A DNA stretch of 44,576 bases from Candidatus Aminicenantota bacterium (GTDB lineage Bacteria; Acidobacteriota; Aminicenantia; Aminicenantales; Aminicenantaceae): assembly GCA_021162615.1 (NCBI GenBank), contig JAGGYH010000140.1, positions 1 to 44,576 on the forward strand, read 5' to 3'. The stretch's first letter is position 1. Each line of letters begins with the position of its first letter. Shown in pieces: positions 8,089 to 16,807 of this stretch. A program made the position numbers and the translations under genes. Under the pieces are notes generated by a model, which did not search any database, was not told the DNA's origin, and was given only the letters and a program-made list of their open reading frames with translations.

Positions 8089-9294
8089 ATGAGTTATAAA
8101 ATCCGACTTGGTTTTATGATGTTTTTACAGTATGCGATTTGGGGAGCCTGGGCCCCGGTATTATCAGAATATCTGATCAACAACCTGGGATTTACCGGAA
8201 CTCAGGTCGGTCTTGTTTATGCTCTTCTTCCTTTAGCGACCATTATCTCCCCTTTTCTTGGAGGGCAGATGGCTGACAGGTATTTCCCTACCGAAAAAGT
8301 CATTGCTTGTTTACAGCTTAGCGGGGGGGCTATCCTTATTTATACGTCCTTTGTTTCCGATTACCCTACCATGATGTGGCTTATATTTCTCTATTCCCTT
8401 TTATACGCACCTACATTAGCTCTCACCAATTCCATAGCCTTTATAAACTTGAAAGATTCCGAAAAGGAATTCGGCATCATCAGGGTGTGGGGAACCATCG
8501 GCTGGATCGCCGCAGGACTCATTTTAGCGGGATGGAGGATGCTGGCGAACTCTCAAGAGGCACTGGCATTCAGAGGGGATACGCTGATGCTCGCAGGGAT
8601 TTTCTCTCTTATCATGGGGGCTCAGTCTTTCTTTTTACCCCATACTCCTCCTAAAAAGGAAGTCAAAAAACCGTGGGCTTTTCTGGAAGCCATTAAGATG
8701 CTGAAAGACAAGAACCTGGCGATTTTTGTGGGGATCGCCTTTGTAGTGGCTACAGAGCTTCAGTTTTATTACATTCTGACCGCTCCCTATTTGACTTCAG
8801 GGGCCATAGGAATCGATGCTTCAATGGTTTCCGGTGTCATGGTCATTGCCCAGATCGCCGAAATATTTGTCATGGCGATTCTTCTTCCCTATTTTCTTCC
8901 CAAGTTCGGTATTAAAAAGACCATGATTATAGGGGTTTTGGCATGGCCGGCCCGCTATATAATCTTTGTGATCGGCCAGCCTGTATGGTTGGTTATTGCC
9001 TCCCTGTCTCTCCATGGGTTTTGCTATGTGTTCTTTTTTACGGCTGCATTTATATATATAGACCAGGTGGCGCCAAAGGATATAAGAGCTTCGGCACAGA
9101 GCCTAATCTCCATTGTGACCTTAGGGCTGGGTAACTTTCTGGGAAGCCTTTTTGCGGGATGGATACAGACCCTTTTCACTGGAGCAGACGTGACTGACTG
9201 GAGAAGTGTTTTTATCATTCCGGCAGTTTTAACCATTCTCTGTGCGGTCGCCTTTATTTTGCTTTTTAGAGAGAAGAAAAAAATCAATGTATAA
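8089..9294 (+). CDS. MFS transporter, nucleoside:H+ symporter (NupG/XapB-like) family
   Basis: A 401-residue protein made almost entirely of hydrophobic segments, consistent with 12 transmembrane helices. The N-terminus MFLQYAIWGAWAPVLSEYL and the loop GGQMADRYFPTEK fit the nucleoside H+ symporter branch of the major facilitator superfamily. The start is preceded by GAGGGAAAC. It is the first gene of a cluster with a Gfo/Idh dehydrogenase and a TIM-barrel/DUF1080 lipoprotein, so its real cargo may be a sugar or glycoside instead of a nucleoside. That reassignment is inference from context. Confidence 0.85.
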   Translation: MSYKIRLGFMMFLQYAIWGAWAPVLSEYLINNLGFTGTQVGLVYALLPLATIISPFLGGQMADRYFPTEKVIACLQLSGGAILIYTSFVSDYPTMMWLIFLYSLLYAPTLALTNSIAFINLKDSEKEFGIIRVWGTIGWIAAGLILAGWRMLANSQEALAFRGDTLMLAGIFSLIMGAQSFFLPHTPPKKEVKKPWAFLEAIKMLKDKNLAIFVGIAFVVATELQFYYILTAPYLTSGAIGIDASMVSGVMVIAQIAEIFVMAILLPYFLPKFGIKKTMIIGVLAWPARYIIFVIGQPVWLVIASLSLHGFCYVFFFTAAFIYIDQVAPKDIRASAQSLISIVTLGLGNFLGSLFAGWIQTLFTGADVTDWRSVFIIPAVLTILCAVAFILLFREKKKINV

Positions 9295-9315
9295 GTCATA
9301 ATAAGAGAGGACAAA

Positions 9316-10566
9316 ATGTCTCAAAAAAGATTGGGCATAGGATTTATAGGGGCGGGTTTTATAACCAGGTTTCATATCAAGTCCTGGGTCGGAGTCCGGG
9401 ATTCTGACATTCAGGGGATTGTAAGCCGAAGCAAGGAAGGAGCCAAGCAAGCAGCCGGACTTGCGCATAAGCTCAGAGTCGGAGATGCAAAAGTTTACCC
9501 GACCATATCTGATATGGTGGCCTCACCGGATATAGATGCGCTCTGGATATGCTCGCCGAATTATAACCGGATAGAGGTCATGGAAGAGATTGTCCATGCC
9601 GTCAAATCAGGCAAGGGAGACCTCATAGGCATTGCCTGTGAGAAGCCGCTGGGAAGAAACGTTCAGGAGGCAGAAAGGATGCTGTCTCTTGTAAGGGAAG
9701 CAAATCTTTTGGACGGATATCTTGAGGACCAGATATTTTCCCCGGCTGTTGTCAGGGGCAAAGAAATCTTATGGATAAGGGGAGCGGCGACCACAGGGAG
9801 GCCCTATCTGGCCCGCGCTTCTGAGGAACACGGAGGCCCTCATATGCCATGGTTCTGGGAAGGTTCTCTTCAGGGCGGAGGCGTGATAAATGACATGATG
9901 TGCCATTCCGTGGAAGAAGCGCGCTACATGCTGACCCCCCCGGGGGAGGAACGGAGCTCCCTGAGACCCAAGAAAGTAATGGCTTATGCGAACTGCCTGA
10001 AATGGCAGCAGCCCCGGTATGCCAGAGAGCTCGCGAAACAGAGCGGCGGAAAGCTTGATTATCTCAAACGGCCGGCAGAAGATTTTGCCAGAGCGGTCAT
10101 AGAGTATGAAGGGAGCCGGGGAGAAAGGCTTGTGGTAGAGACCACCACTTCCTGGTGTTATGTAGGGGCTGGACTGAGGCTGAACATGGAACTTTTAGGG
10201 CCTGAGTACTCACTGTCCATAAATACGCTGGACTCAAACTTAAAAATATTTTTCAGCCGGAATGTAAAGGGAGAACAGGGAGAGGACCTGGTTGAAAAGC
10301 AGAATGCGGAAACAGGATTGATGCCTATTGTCAGCAGCGAAGAAATCGAATACGGATATACAGATGAGAACCGGCATATGGTCCAGTCTTTTCTGGACGG
10401 CCAGCGCCCCATGGAGAATTTTAGCGATGGGGTCGAAGTGACCAAACTTCTTATGGCCGCTTATCTGAGCATAGAGGGGGAGAGAACGGTTCCTTTTCCT
10501 CCGGAGGGACTGGAAACGTTTGTCCCGGCAGTGGCTAAAGGGGAATGGAATCCCAAGAAAAAATAA
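9316..10566 (+). CDS. Gfo/Idh/MocA family oxidoreductase
   Basis: A 416-residue NAD(P)-dependent sugar dehydrogenase-like protein. The Rossmann motif GFIGAGFITRFHIKSW lies at residues 8-23, and the family motif ACEKPLGRN in the middle carries the usual catalytic Lys. No signal peptide, so it is cytoplasmic. Members oxidise or reduce hydroxyls of sugars, inositols and glycosides, often at C3. The neighbours are a transporter 21 nt upstream and an isomerase-like/DUF1080 lipoprotein 12 nt downstream, which makes a keto-sugar or keto-glycoside route plausible. The substrate cannot be read from the sequence. Confidence 0.88.
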   Translation: MSQKRLGIGFIGAGFITRFHIKSWVGVRDSDIQGIVSRSKEGAKQAAGLAHKLRVGDAKVYPTISDMVASPDIDALWICSPNYNRIEVMEEIVHAVKSGKGDLIGIACEKPLGRNVQEAERMLSLVREANLLDGYLEDQIFSPAVVRGKEILWIRGAATTGRPYLARASEEHGGPHMPWFWEGSLQGGGVINDMMCHSVEEARYMLTPPGEERSSLRPKKVMAYANCLKWQQPRYARELAKQSGGKLDYLKRPAEDFARAVIEYEGSRGERLVVETTTSWCYVGAGLRLNMELLGPEYSLSINTLDSNLKIFFSRNVKGEQGEDLVEKQNAETGLMPIVSSEEIEYGYTDENRHMVQSFLDGQRPMENFSDGVEVTKLLMAAYLSIEGERTVPFPPEGLETFVPAVAKGEWNPKKK

Positions 10567-10578
10567 AAAGGAGGGAAT

Positions 10579-12054
10579 ATGAAAAACAAAAGGCTTATAG
10601 GATTAATACTGACCGTATTTTTAGCTGTTACGTGCTTTGGCTGTGAACAGGCAGCCCAAGAGGAAACTTCCGCAGCCCAGGAGGTTTCTTCCCGATTCGA
10701 AAGAATTCCTTATTCCGAGGTCAGGATCAAAGAGATCCCGTTTGCTGTTCAGTGCTGGACTTTTAGAAAGTTTTCTTTTTTTGAAACATTGGAGAAGGTC
10801 AAAGACCTGGGAGTTAAATATGTGGAAGCCTATCCGGGACAGATGCTTGACAGGGATAACCCTGATGTGAGAATGGATCATAATCTCAGCGGGCAGCAGA
10901 TAGAGGAGGTGAAAAAAGCCCTGAGAAAACACGGGTTGACAATAGTAAGCTATGGTGTGGTCGGTTTCGACAATACAGAAGAAAGCATGGGAAAAGTGTT
11001 TGAATTCGCAAAAAAAATGGGGGTCCGGACCATTGTCACAGAACCGAAATTCGATGACTTTTCCTTGATTGAGAAAATGGTGAAGAAATACAATATAAGA
11101 ATAGCCATACACAATCACCCCGAACCCACAAAATACGCACGGCCGGAAACGGTCCTGGAGCATATCAAAGGTTTGGATGAACGGATCGGGGCCTGTGCGG
11201 ACACCGGGCACTGGATGCGGACCGGAGTGAATCCGGTCGAGGCACTCCGCCTGCTTGAGGGGAGGATCATCAACGTTCATTTGAAAGACTTGAATGCGTT
11301 CGGGGACAAGAAAGCCTATGATGTTCCGTTTGGCCAGGGAGAGGCCAATATCCATGATATTCTTGCGGAGTTGACCCTGCAGAACTATGCGGGTTTTCTG
11401 GCGGTGGAACACGAGAATCCGAAAGAAGTGGACAATCCTTCTCCGTCCGTAAAAAAGGGGATCCAATATGTTGACAGCATTAGCTATTATAAAGGATATG
11501 AGGAAATATTATCCCGGAGCCATGGAAGGTATTCCAAGGCCGGCTGGAATCACTACGGGCCCGGATATTTTATTCTTGATGAAAAAACAGGCATCTTAAA
11601 GTCTCAGGGAGGCATGGGATTATTCTGGTACGCAAGAAAAGCGTATCAGGATTTCATCCTTGAGCTGGATTTCAAATGCTCCAAGGAAGATACGAATTCC
11701 GGAGTGTTTTTGAGGGTGCCTGATGTCCCGGTAAGCGACAGCTATATCTACCATTCTTTTGAAATACAGATCTGTGACAAAGAAAAAGGAGTGCACAAAA
11801 CAGGAGCGGCATATGATGCTGAGGCCCCAATCAAAGACGCATCTAAAGAAACAGGCAAATGGAACCATTTTAAGATTACCTTCCAAGGAGACCGGATGGA
11901 GGTGGAGCTTAATGGGGAAAAGATACTGGACTGGAAGGCAGAACCCAGGGGAAAAGTGAAGGATTTTGCGGAGAAAGGATACATCGGCCTGCAGAACCAT
12001 GACAGCCTGTCGCCTGTTTATTTCAGGAATATTTTTATCAAAGAGATCAAATAG
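10579..12054 (+). CDS. TIM-barrel sugar isomerase/epimerase fused to DUF1080 domain, lipoprotein
   Basis: A 491-residue lipoprotein (signal ending CFGC, Cys22). Residues about 50-300 form an AP-endonuclease-2-like TIM barrel of the xylose isomerase superfamily, with likely metal ligands in AIHNHPEPTKY, CADTGHWMRTG, INVHLKDLN and VEHENP. Residues about 315-490 match the DUF1080 (3-keto-disaccharide hydrolase) jelly-roll: SQGGMGLFWYARKAYQDFI and NSGVFLRVPD. DUF1080 and isomerase-like proteins have been linked to cleavage of 3-keto-glycosides, so together with the Gfo/Idh enzyme this could be an oxidise-then-eliminate deglycosylation step. Specificity is unproven. It faces the sugar kinase with a 5-nt gap between stop codons. 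Confidence 0.85.
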   Translation: MKNKRLIGLILTVFLAVTCFGCEQAAQEETSAAQEVSSRFERIPYSEVRIKEIPFAVQCWTFRKFSFFETLEKVKDLGVKYVEAYPGQMLDRDNPDVRMDHNLSGQQIEEVKKALRKHGLTIVSYGVVGFDNTEESMGKVFEFAKKMGVRTIVTEPKFDDFSLIEKMVKKYNIRIAIHNHPEPTKYARPETVLEHIKGLDERIGACADTGHWMRTGVNPVEALRLLEGRIINVHLKDLNAFGDKKAYDVPFGQGEANIHDILAELTLQNYAGFLAVEHENPKEVDNPSPSVKKGIQYVDSISYYKGYEEILSRSHGRYSKAGWNHYGPGYFILDEKTGILKSQGGMGLFWYARKAYQDFILELDFKCSKEDTNSGVFLRVPDVPVSDSYIYHSFEIQICDKEKGVHKTGAAYDAEAPIKDASKETGKWNHFKITFQGDRMEVELNGEKILDWKAEPRGKVKDFAEKGYIGLQNHDSLSPVYFRNIFIKEIK

Positions 12055-12059
12055 CCTGG

Positions 12060-13640
12060 TTAATATTTGGATTTAAGCTGATGCTGGAGCTCGAAGGGGT
12101 TCTCCCCTTCTTGCCCTCTGATGCGTTGGGTGAGAGCCTGATAAAGCCGTTTCTGGAGCCGGTAAATAGGGGCAGAGGCCGGGTCTGGACTTTTCCTTCC
12201 TTTATGGTCTAAGACCACAAAAGAGGAGGTCAATTCTTCCAGGGAAAGTTTTATCCCCGCCTCTTTTCCCCAGACCCAGGCGGCATGAACAGCGGCACCG
12301 AGAGCGGCTCCCTCCCCGAGAACAGGGATGGTTTCCGCCTCGAATATATCGGCGATGGCCTGCCTCCAGGCTTCTGACTGGGAAAGGCCTCCCGTAAGCC
12401 TGATTTGTTTGGCTTTGACCGGCATGCGCTTATAACCCTGGTAGAGATTGAGGACATGCCCTTCCAGAACCGCCCGGCACAGCGTGTGTTTGTTGAAATC
12501 ATCCAGACCGAATCCAAAGTACACTGGCGAGGCCAGAGGAAGGTCCGGTGTCCTCTCTCCCACATACCACGGGACCAAGACGCGGCCCTGATTTCCCGTT
12601 TTTGTCTGGCGGATGATGCGTGTAAACTCTTCATGGGAGATTTTGTATTTTTTTTGGAGCTGGTTGTATCCGTTAGATAGGTTTGAGACACACAGTAGCG
12701 GGAGATAATTTCCGGTGCTGTCGCAGTAGCAGGCGATTTCCCCTGAAGGATCAACATAAGGTTTCTTTAGAATAGTGAAAGCTGTTCCGCTGGTTCCCAA
12801 GCTTACTGTTAAAAGGCCTGGTTTTATGTTGCCCGTGCCAACAGCTCCGTACATGTTGTCTCCGGAACCGGCATCGATTTTACACAGAGGAGAAAAACCG
12901 TAGGTTTTCACCAGGCGGGATGAAACGAAACCTATGGAGCGGCAGGAAGATTTGACCGGAGGCAGTTTCTTTTTAAGAGCCGGGTCTATGGCATGGATAA
13001 CTTTTTCCGACCATTTCCCGGCTTCGGGGTTCCACAGAGCGGTCCCTGAAGTGTCTCCGGGCTCCATGACGGTGACGCCCCCGGTGAGATACCAGTTGAT
13101 GTAGTTGTGCACGACCAGAAAAGTTGCTGTTCTTTTATACTTTTCCGGCTCATGTCTCAGCATATGCAGGATTTTGGGCGCAGTATAACCGGTTTTCTGG
13201 CTGTTTCCCACCTCTTCGATCATGGCTTTTTTGCCACCCACTGCCTGTGTTAGGATTTTACATTCCTCTGCTGTTGAAAAATCATTCCAGAGCTTGCTTC
13301 TCTTCCTCGAGAGCTTTCCTTTCGGGTCCAGGGAGACCAAGCCGTGCTGCTGTCCTGATACGGATAGACACAAAATATTTTCCTGATGGATTTTTGATTT
13401 TTTGAGCCTTGCGAAAAGGACATCAAGTGCTTCGATCCACATACGGGGTTCTGATTCGGAACAAGTCTCCTTAAGGCCTTTTACAGCGCCGTTATGGGTG
13501 TTGTAGAGTGGAAGGTCCTGGTCGTAATTCAGGGAGTCAAGATAGACGACTTCCTTTTTTTCCGTATCCAGGATTATCATCTTGCAGCTTTGAGTTGAAA
13601 CATCTATTCCCGCAAAAAGCGGTTCTTTTGGGTCTTTCAT
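12060..13640 (-). CDS. FGGY-family sugar kinase (xylulokinase-like)
   Basis: A 526-residue ATP-dependent carbohydrate kinase. The N-terminal ATPase motif AGIDVSTQSCKMIIL and the later GGLSQSEAWRQ adenine-binding motif are typical of FGGY kinases. WYVGERTPDLP and SGQQHGLVSLD are the xylulokinase-like substrate region. ATG 13640 is used; TTG 13649 is an in-frame alternative and neither has a strong ribosome site. It is the last gene of the rnf-containing operon, 11 nt after the NusG-II gene, an unexpected partner for an Rnf complex. It converges with the DUF1080 lipoprotein gene and may act on sugars handled there. Confidence 0.88.
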   Translation of the reverse strand: MKDPKEPLFAGIDVSTQSCKMIILDTEKKEVVYLDSLNYDQDLPLYNTHNGAVKGLKETCSESEPRMWIEALDVLFARLKKSKIHQENILCLSVSGQQHGLVSLDPKGKLSRKRSKLWNDFSTAEECKILTQAVGGKKAMIEEVGNSQKTGYTAPKILHMLRHEPEKYKRTATFLVVHNYINWYLTGGVTVMEPGDTSGTALWNPEAGKWSEKVIHAIDPALKKKLPPVKSSCRSIGFVSSRLVKTYGFSPLCKIDAGSGDNMYGAVGTGNIKPGLLTVSLGTSGTAFTILKKPYVDPSGEIACYCDSTGNYLPLLCVSNLSNGYNQLQKKYKISHEEFTRIIRQTKTGNQGRVLVPWYVGERTPDLPLASPVYFGFGLDDFNKHTLCRAVLEGHVLNLYQGYKRMPVKAKQIRLTGGLSQSEAWRQAIADIFEAETIPVLGEGAALGAAVHAAWVWGKEAGIKLSLEELTSSFVVLDHKGRKSPDPASAPIYRLQKRLYQALTQRIRGQEGENPFELQHQLKSKY

Positions 13641-13651
13641 AGGGCCCAAGC

Positions 13652-14383
13652 TCAGCCAATGGACGTATCAACGAGGTCGCTTCTATCGATTTCAACAAGG
13701 AGACGATTGGGGGCGCAAATAATACGTTCTCCTGCATAGGATATGGGAGGAGTGAGGCAGCAAATTTTATGGCGGCATGAGGATTCATTAATCCATGCTT
13801 TTCCGTTGTTCACGGAAACCGCTATTTCCCCTTCTTTTCCTTTATACAGTTTTGTTTTGTTTCTATCAAGAGCCAAAGAGTCTATCTTTTGACCCTGGCT
13901 GAAAACAGAGAGGGACTTTCCCGTGTATCTGTGTTTCGATCCCCTGAAAGAGGCAATAGTCAGGCAGGAGGAAAGAGGGCCTTCTTTGTTTATTTGTTTC
14001 CACAGGGAGAGAAGCCTTTGGGACCGGATATCCCATATTTCCCCCTCTCTCGCCATGGTAAACGACGGCCGGATTTTATGTTTGAGACTCCTGAATGAGA
14101 TGGAGAGGTCAGAGCCGGTGTGAAGAGGGGAAAAAATCCATCCTTTTTTCTGAAGTTCCTGCATCATCTGTTGTTCATTCGGATAGGAATTCAAAAAAGA
14201 AAACTTTTTCCCATAACTCATGCCCTGTTTTTTCAACTCTTCGAGCAGGGCAGGAAGGATCTGGTGGGGATCTTCAGATACCAGATGGATCTCGGAGGCA
14301 CTCTGTGTTTTCTTAGAGCCGAGTATGAACTGGCTTAACAGGGGAGCTGAAACAAGAGTCTGAATGAAACAGCGTCTATTCAT
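13652..14383 (-). CDS. Tat-leader protein with C-terminal NusG domain II
   Basis: A 243-residue protein. It begins NRRCFIQTLVSAPLLSQF, a twin-arginine-like or Sec leader. The C-terminus (about 160-235) fits NusG domain II (KOW-unrelated, Pfam NusG_II): GKAWINESSCRHKICCL, then ISYAGERIICAPNRLLVEI. The paired cysteines in CRHKIC are characteristic. The middle (about 40-150) resembles nothing I can name; it contains HPxxI-like text and could be a periplasmic binding module. NusG-II proteins commonly sit beside FMN-binding and Rnf genes, so an accessory role in Rnf assembly or flavinylation is likely. It overlaps the RseC gene by 8 nt. Specific function unknown. Confidence 0.75.
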   Translation of the reverse strand: MNRRCFIQTLVSAPLLSQFILGSKKTQSASEIHLVSEDPHQILPALLEELKKQGMSYGKKFSFLNSYPNEQQMMQELQKKGWIFSPLHTGSDLSISFRSLKHKIRPSFTMAREGEIWDIRSQRLLSLWKQINKEGPLSSCLTIASFRGSKHRYTGKSLSVFSQGQKIDSLALDRNKTKLYKGKEGEIAVSVNNGKAWINESSCRHKICCLTPPISYAGERIICAPNRLLVEIDRSDLVDTSIG

Positions 14384-14813
14384 GATAGTCTCCTTCTCTT
14401 ATTATACCAATAATTTCTGGATAAAAGTCCTTTTTATTTTTTTTAAAATGATAAAAGAGGGCACTTCCTGTGATGATCAGGCCCAGGAAAAAACCTGCGA
14501 TCCCTCCGGCATAATAAGGAAGGGACAACCAGCCTGCACAAAAAGAACCTAAAAGCATGCCGAATAAAGAGGCCATCAGCATGAATCCGAAAAGAAGAGT
14601 GAGGGTCTTGCTGTATCTGCCTTCAGGGACTTCAATCGTCACTTCGTCTCCCGCCCTTGCTTTAATGGGATTCAAGACATTGATAAGGCCCTTTTCCCGT
14701 TCTTTGTTCGAACAGATATGCCGGGCTGCACACTTTTGGCATCCGGAGACACAGTCCAGCTCGACCTGAGCAAAAGAACCTTTCAATAATATTATTTTCC
14801 CTTTATCCTTCAT
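14376..14813 (-). CDS. rseC: RseC/SoxR-reducing-system family membrane protein
   Basis: A 145-residue protein of the SoxR_RseC family. A cysteine-rich N-terminal region (CVSGCQKCAARHIC, residues about 21-34) is followed by a small beta domain and two hydrophobic helices (about 70-90 and 98-120). In E. coli, RseC works with the Rsx (Rnf-like) complex to keep SoxR reduced. In other bacteria the gene sits inside rnf operons, as here, directly after rnfB with an 11-nt overlap. No soxR is visible in the window, so an assembly or redox accessory role is more likely. The family call is firm, the role inferred. Confidence 0.85.
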   Translation of the reverse strand: MKDKGKIILLKGSFAQVELDCVSGCQKCAARHICSNKEREKGLINVLNPIKARAGDEVTIEVPEGRYSKTLTLLFGFMLMASLFGMLLGSFCAGWLSLPYYAGGIAGFFLGLIITGSALFYHFKKNKKDFYPEIIGIIREGDYHE

Positions 14814-15615
14814 GATTCTCTTCTTTTGTGATCCGCCCTATGGCATCTGTCGGGCATTTTTCTATGGCCGGAATTTTTTCTGGGTCAATTTTTTTATAGT
14901 CTTTGATGACAGCGAGGTTGTTCTCAAGAACAATGGCCTCCGGGCAGGCCCTGACACAGATGCCGCATGAAATACAGGCATTTTTGCATGCTTTTTTAGC
15001 GGCCGCCGCACTATCGAGAGAGCGGCAGAATACCATGATGTTTTGGGACACCGGCTGGAGGTCAATGATATCGCGGGGGCAGGCATCCACACATTTTCCG
15101 CAGGCCGTGCATTTATCTGCATCCACGACCGGCAGGCCTTCCTCTCCCATGTGTATGGCATCAAAGGGGCACGCCCTGACACAGTCCCCGAAACCCAGGC
15201 AGCCGTACACGCACTCTTTGTTTCCTCCGATAATGTGAGCGGCATGACAGGTGGTTATCCCCAGATAAATTCCTTTCTCTCTTGCAGCCTTTGTGTTGCC
15301 GCGGCAGTGAACTCTGGCCACTTTCTTTATTGCTTTTCCTGCTTCTGTTCCCATGATTCTGGCAATTTTTTGAGAGACGTCTTCCCCGCCTACAGGACAT
15401 CCGGTTATTTCCGCTTTTCCTTTTGCCACGGCTTCGGCAAAGGCCCGGCATCCCGAGTATCCGCATCCCCCGCAGTTTGCCTGGGGCAGTACTTCAGAAA
15501 TGGCTTCGACTTTTGGGTCTTCCTCCACTTTGAGCTTCTGGTAGGCAAAAGAGAGGCCTATGGAAAAAAGCAGGCCTAAAAGACCCAGAGTCAGAATAGG
15601 TATCAGAAATTGCAT
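14803..15615 (-). CDS. rnfB: Rnf complex iron-sulfur subunit RnfB
   Basis: RnfB is the membrane-anchored ferredoxin-like subunit that receives electrons from ferredoxin. The 270-residue protein has one N-terminal helix, then the diagnostic NCGGCGYSGCRAFAEAV cluster motif (about 47-63) followed by the downstream Cys in ITGCPVGG. Several [4Fe-4S] motifs follow: CLGFGDCVRACP, CTACGKCVDACP and CISCGICVRACP. It lies downstream of rnfA with a 1-nt overlap and upstream of rseC. Order and overlaps show a single translationally coupled operon. Confidence 0.96.
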   Translation of the reverse strand: MQFLIPILTLGLLGLLFSIGLSFAYQKLKVEEDPKVEAISEVLPQANCGGCGYSGCRAFAEAVAKGKAEITGCPVGGEDVSQKIARIMGTEAGKAIKKVARVHCRGNTKAAREKGIYLGITTCHAAHIIGGNKECVYGCLGFGDCVRACPFDAIHMGEEGLPVVDADKCTACGKCVDACPRDIIDLQPVSQNIMVFCRSLDSAAAAKKACKNACISCGICVRACPEAIVLENNLAVIKDYKKIDPEKIPAIEKCPTDAIGRITKEENHEG

Positions 15616-16190
15616 TATTTTATCATCCCTGAAAAGCCGGAAAAAGCAAGCGCCATGATTCCGGCTACAATGAGAGCGATACCTGCTCCTTTTAAGGGTT
15701 CGGGTACGTCTGCAAGGTCCAGCTGTTCCCTGATACCGGACATGAGAACGATAGCCAGTGTGAAGCCCAGTCCAGAACCGACTCCAAAAACAACCGTCTT
15801 TATAAAGTCATAGTTTTTCAGCGCGGCCAAAAGAGCCAGCCCCATAATGGCGCAGTTTGTCGTTATTAAGGGGAGATAAATACCAAGTGCCTGATAAAGA
15901 GGAGGGCTCATCTTCCTGATGAACATTTCAACAAGCTGCACCAGAGAAGCGATGACCAGAATAAAGGAGACGATCTGGAGATAGTCAAGTCCAAAGGGGA
16001 TCAGGATCCAGTGGTTTATCATCCAGGAAGCCACAGCGGTCAGCGTCATGACAAAAGTCACGGCCATCCCCATGGAAAAGGCCGCATCTATTTTTTTACT
16101 TACTCCCAGAAAAGGGCATATACCTAAGAAGTAGTAGAGAACAAAATTATTGACCAGGATGGCGGCAACAAAGAGAGTTAAAAGATCCAT
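15615..16190 (-). CDS. rnfA: Rnf complex membrane subunit RnfA
   Basis: A 191-residue integral membrane protein with six predicted helices. Conserved family text is present: LFVAAILVNNFVLYYFLGIC at the start and TTNCAIMGLALL in the middle. RnfA and RnfE form the half-channel pair that holds a buried iron-sulfur centre between conserved Cys residues (LGIC and NCAI here) and passes electrons across the membrane while Na+ or H+ is moved. It overlaps rnfE and rnfB by 1 nt each. Confidence 0.96.
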   Translation of the reverse strand: MDLLTLFVAAILVNNFVLYYFLGICPFLGVSKKIDAAFSMGMAVTFVMTLTAVASWMINHWILIPFGLDYLQIVSFILVIASLVQLVEMFIRKMSPPLYQALGIYLPLITTNCAIMGLALLAALKNYDFIKTVVFGVGSGLGFTLAIVLMSGIREQLDLADVPEPLKGAGIALIVAGIMALAFSGFSGMIK

Positions 16191-16807
16191 TATACACTCC
16201 TTGCCTTGGTCTTAGACTCTATCAAGAGGGCGATCCCTAATAGCACCCCGAGAGTGATAAAGGCACCGGCCGGAAGAATCATGATGGTCCACGGTTTAAA
16301 CCAGGATCCCAATAACTGGTGGCCTAAAAAGCTTCCGGAACCAAGGAGTTCTCTTATGGAGCTCAGCAGCAGTAAAGCCAGGATGAAGCCCGTACTCATT
16401 CCCAGTGCATCAATAAGGGACCGGCCTATGGAGTTTCTGGAGGAGAAGGCTTCCTGCCGTCCCAGAATAATACAGTTGACCACGATCAGCGGTACATAGG
16501 GGCCGAGAGCCTTGGATATGGGAGGAAAAAAGGCTGCTAAAAACCGGTCTGCTATGGTGACAAAGGAAGCGATGATCACGATATAAGTGGCGATACGCAC
16601 CTGACTGGGAATCAGTTTTTTTATGGAAGATACAACAAGAGAGCTCAGTATCAGCACAAAGGCCGTGGCAAGGCCCATGGCTATTCCGTTTATAACGGCA
16701 TTGGTTACAGCAAGAGTGGGGCACATCCCAAGCAGTTGTCTGAAGACCGGATTTTCGTTCCAAAGGCCTTTGAGATACTCGGCTCCGATGCTTTTTTTAG
16801 GTGGCAT
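16190..16807 (-). CDS. rnfE: Rnf complex membrane subunit RnfE
   Basis: A 205-residue paralogue of RnfA. It starts with the typical amphipathic lead GLWNENPVFRQLLGMCPTLA and continues with VNCIILGRQEAF, where Cys and the charged loop are diagnostic of RnfE. About six helices. The gene overlaps the end of rnfG by 11 nt and rnfA by 1 nt. With RnfA it forms the membrane electron-transfer core. Confidence 0.96.
   Translation of the reverse strand: MPPKKSIGAEYLKGLWNENPVFRQLLGMCPTLAVTNAVINGIAMGLATAFVLILSSLVVSSIKKLIPSQVRIATYIVIIASFVTIADRFLAAFFPPISKALGPYVPLIVVNCIILGRQEAFSSRNSIGRSLIDALGMSTGFILALLLLSSIRELLGSGSFLGHQLLGSWFKPWTIMILPAGAFITLGVLLGIALLIESKTKARSV

Noticed and set aside
10621-11466. 281-residue minus-strand open frame
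   Set aside because: It is antisense to the TIM-barrel/DUF1080 gene, has no family features, and the plus-strand protein is clearly real.
15043-15579. 178-residue plus-strand frame
   Set aside because: Shadow of rnfB, whose cysteine motifs are unambiguous.
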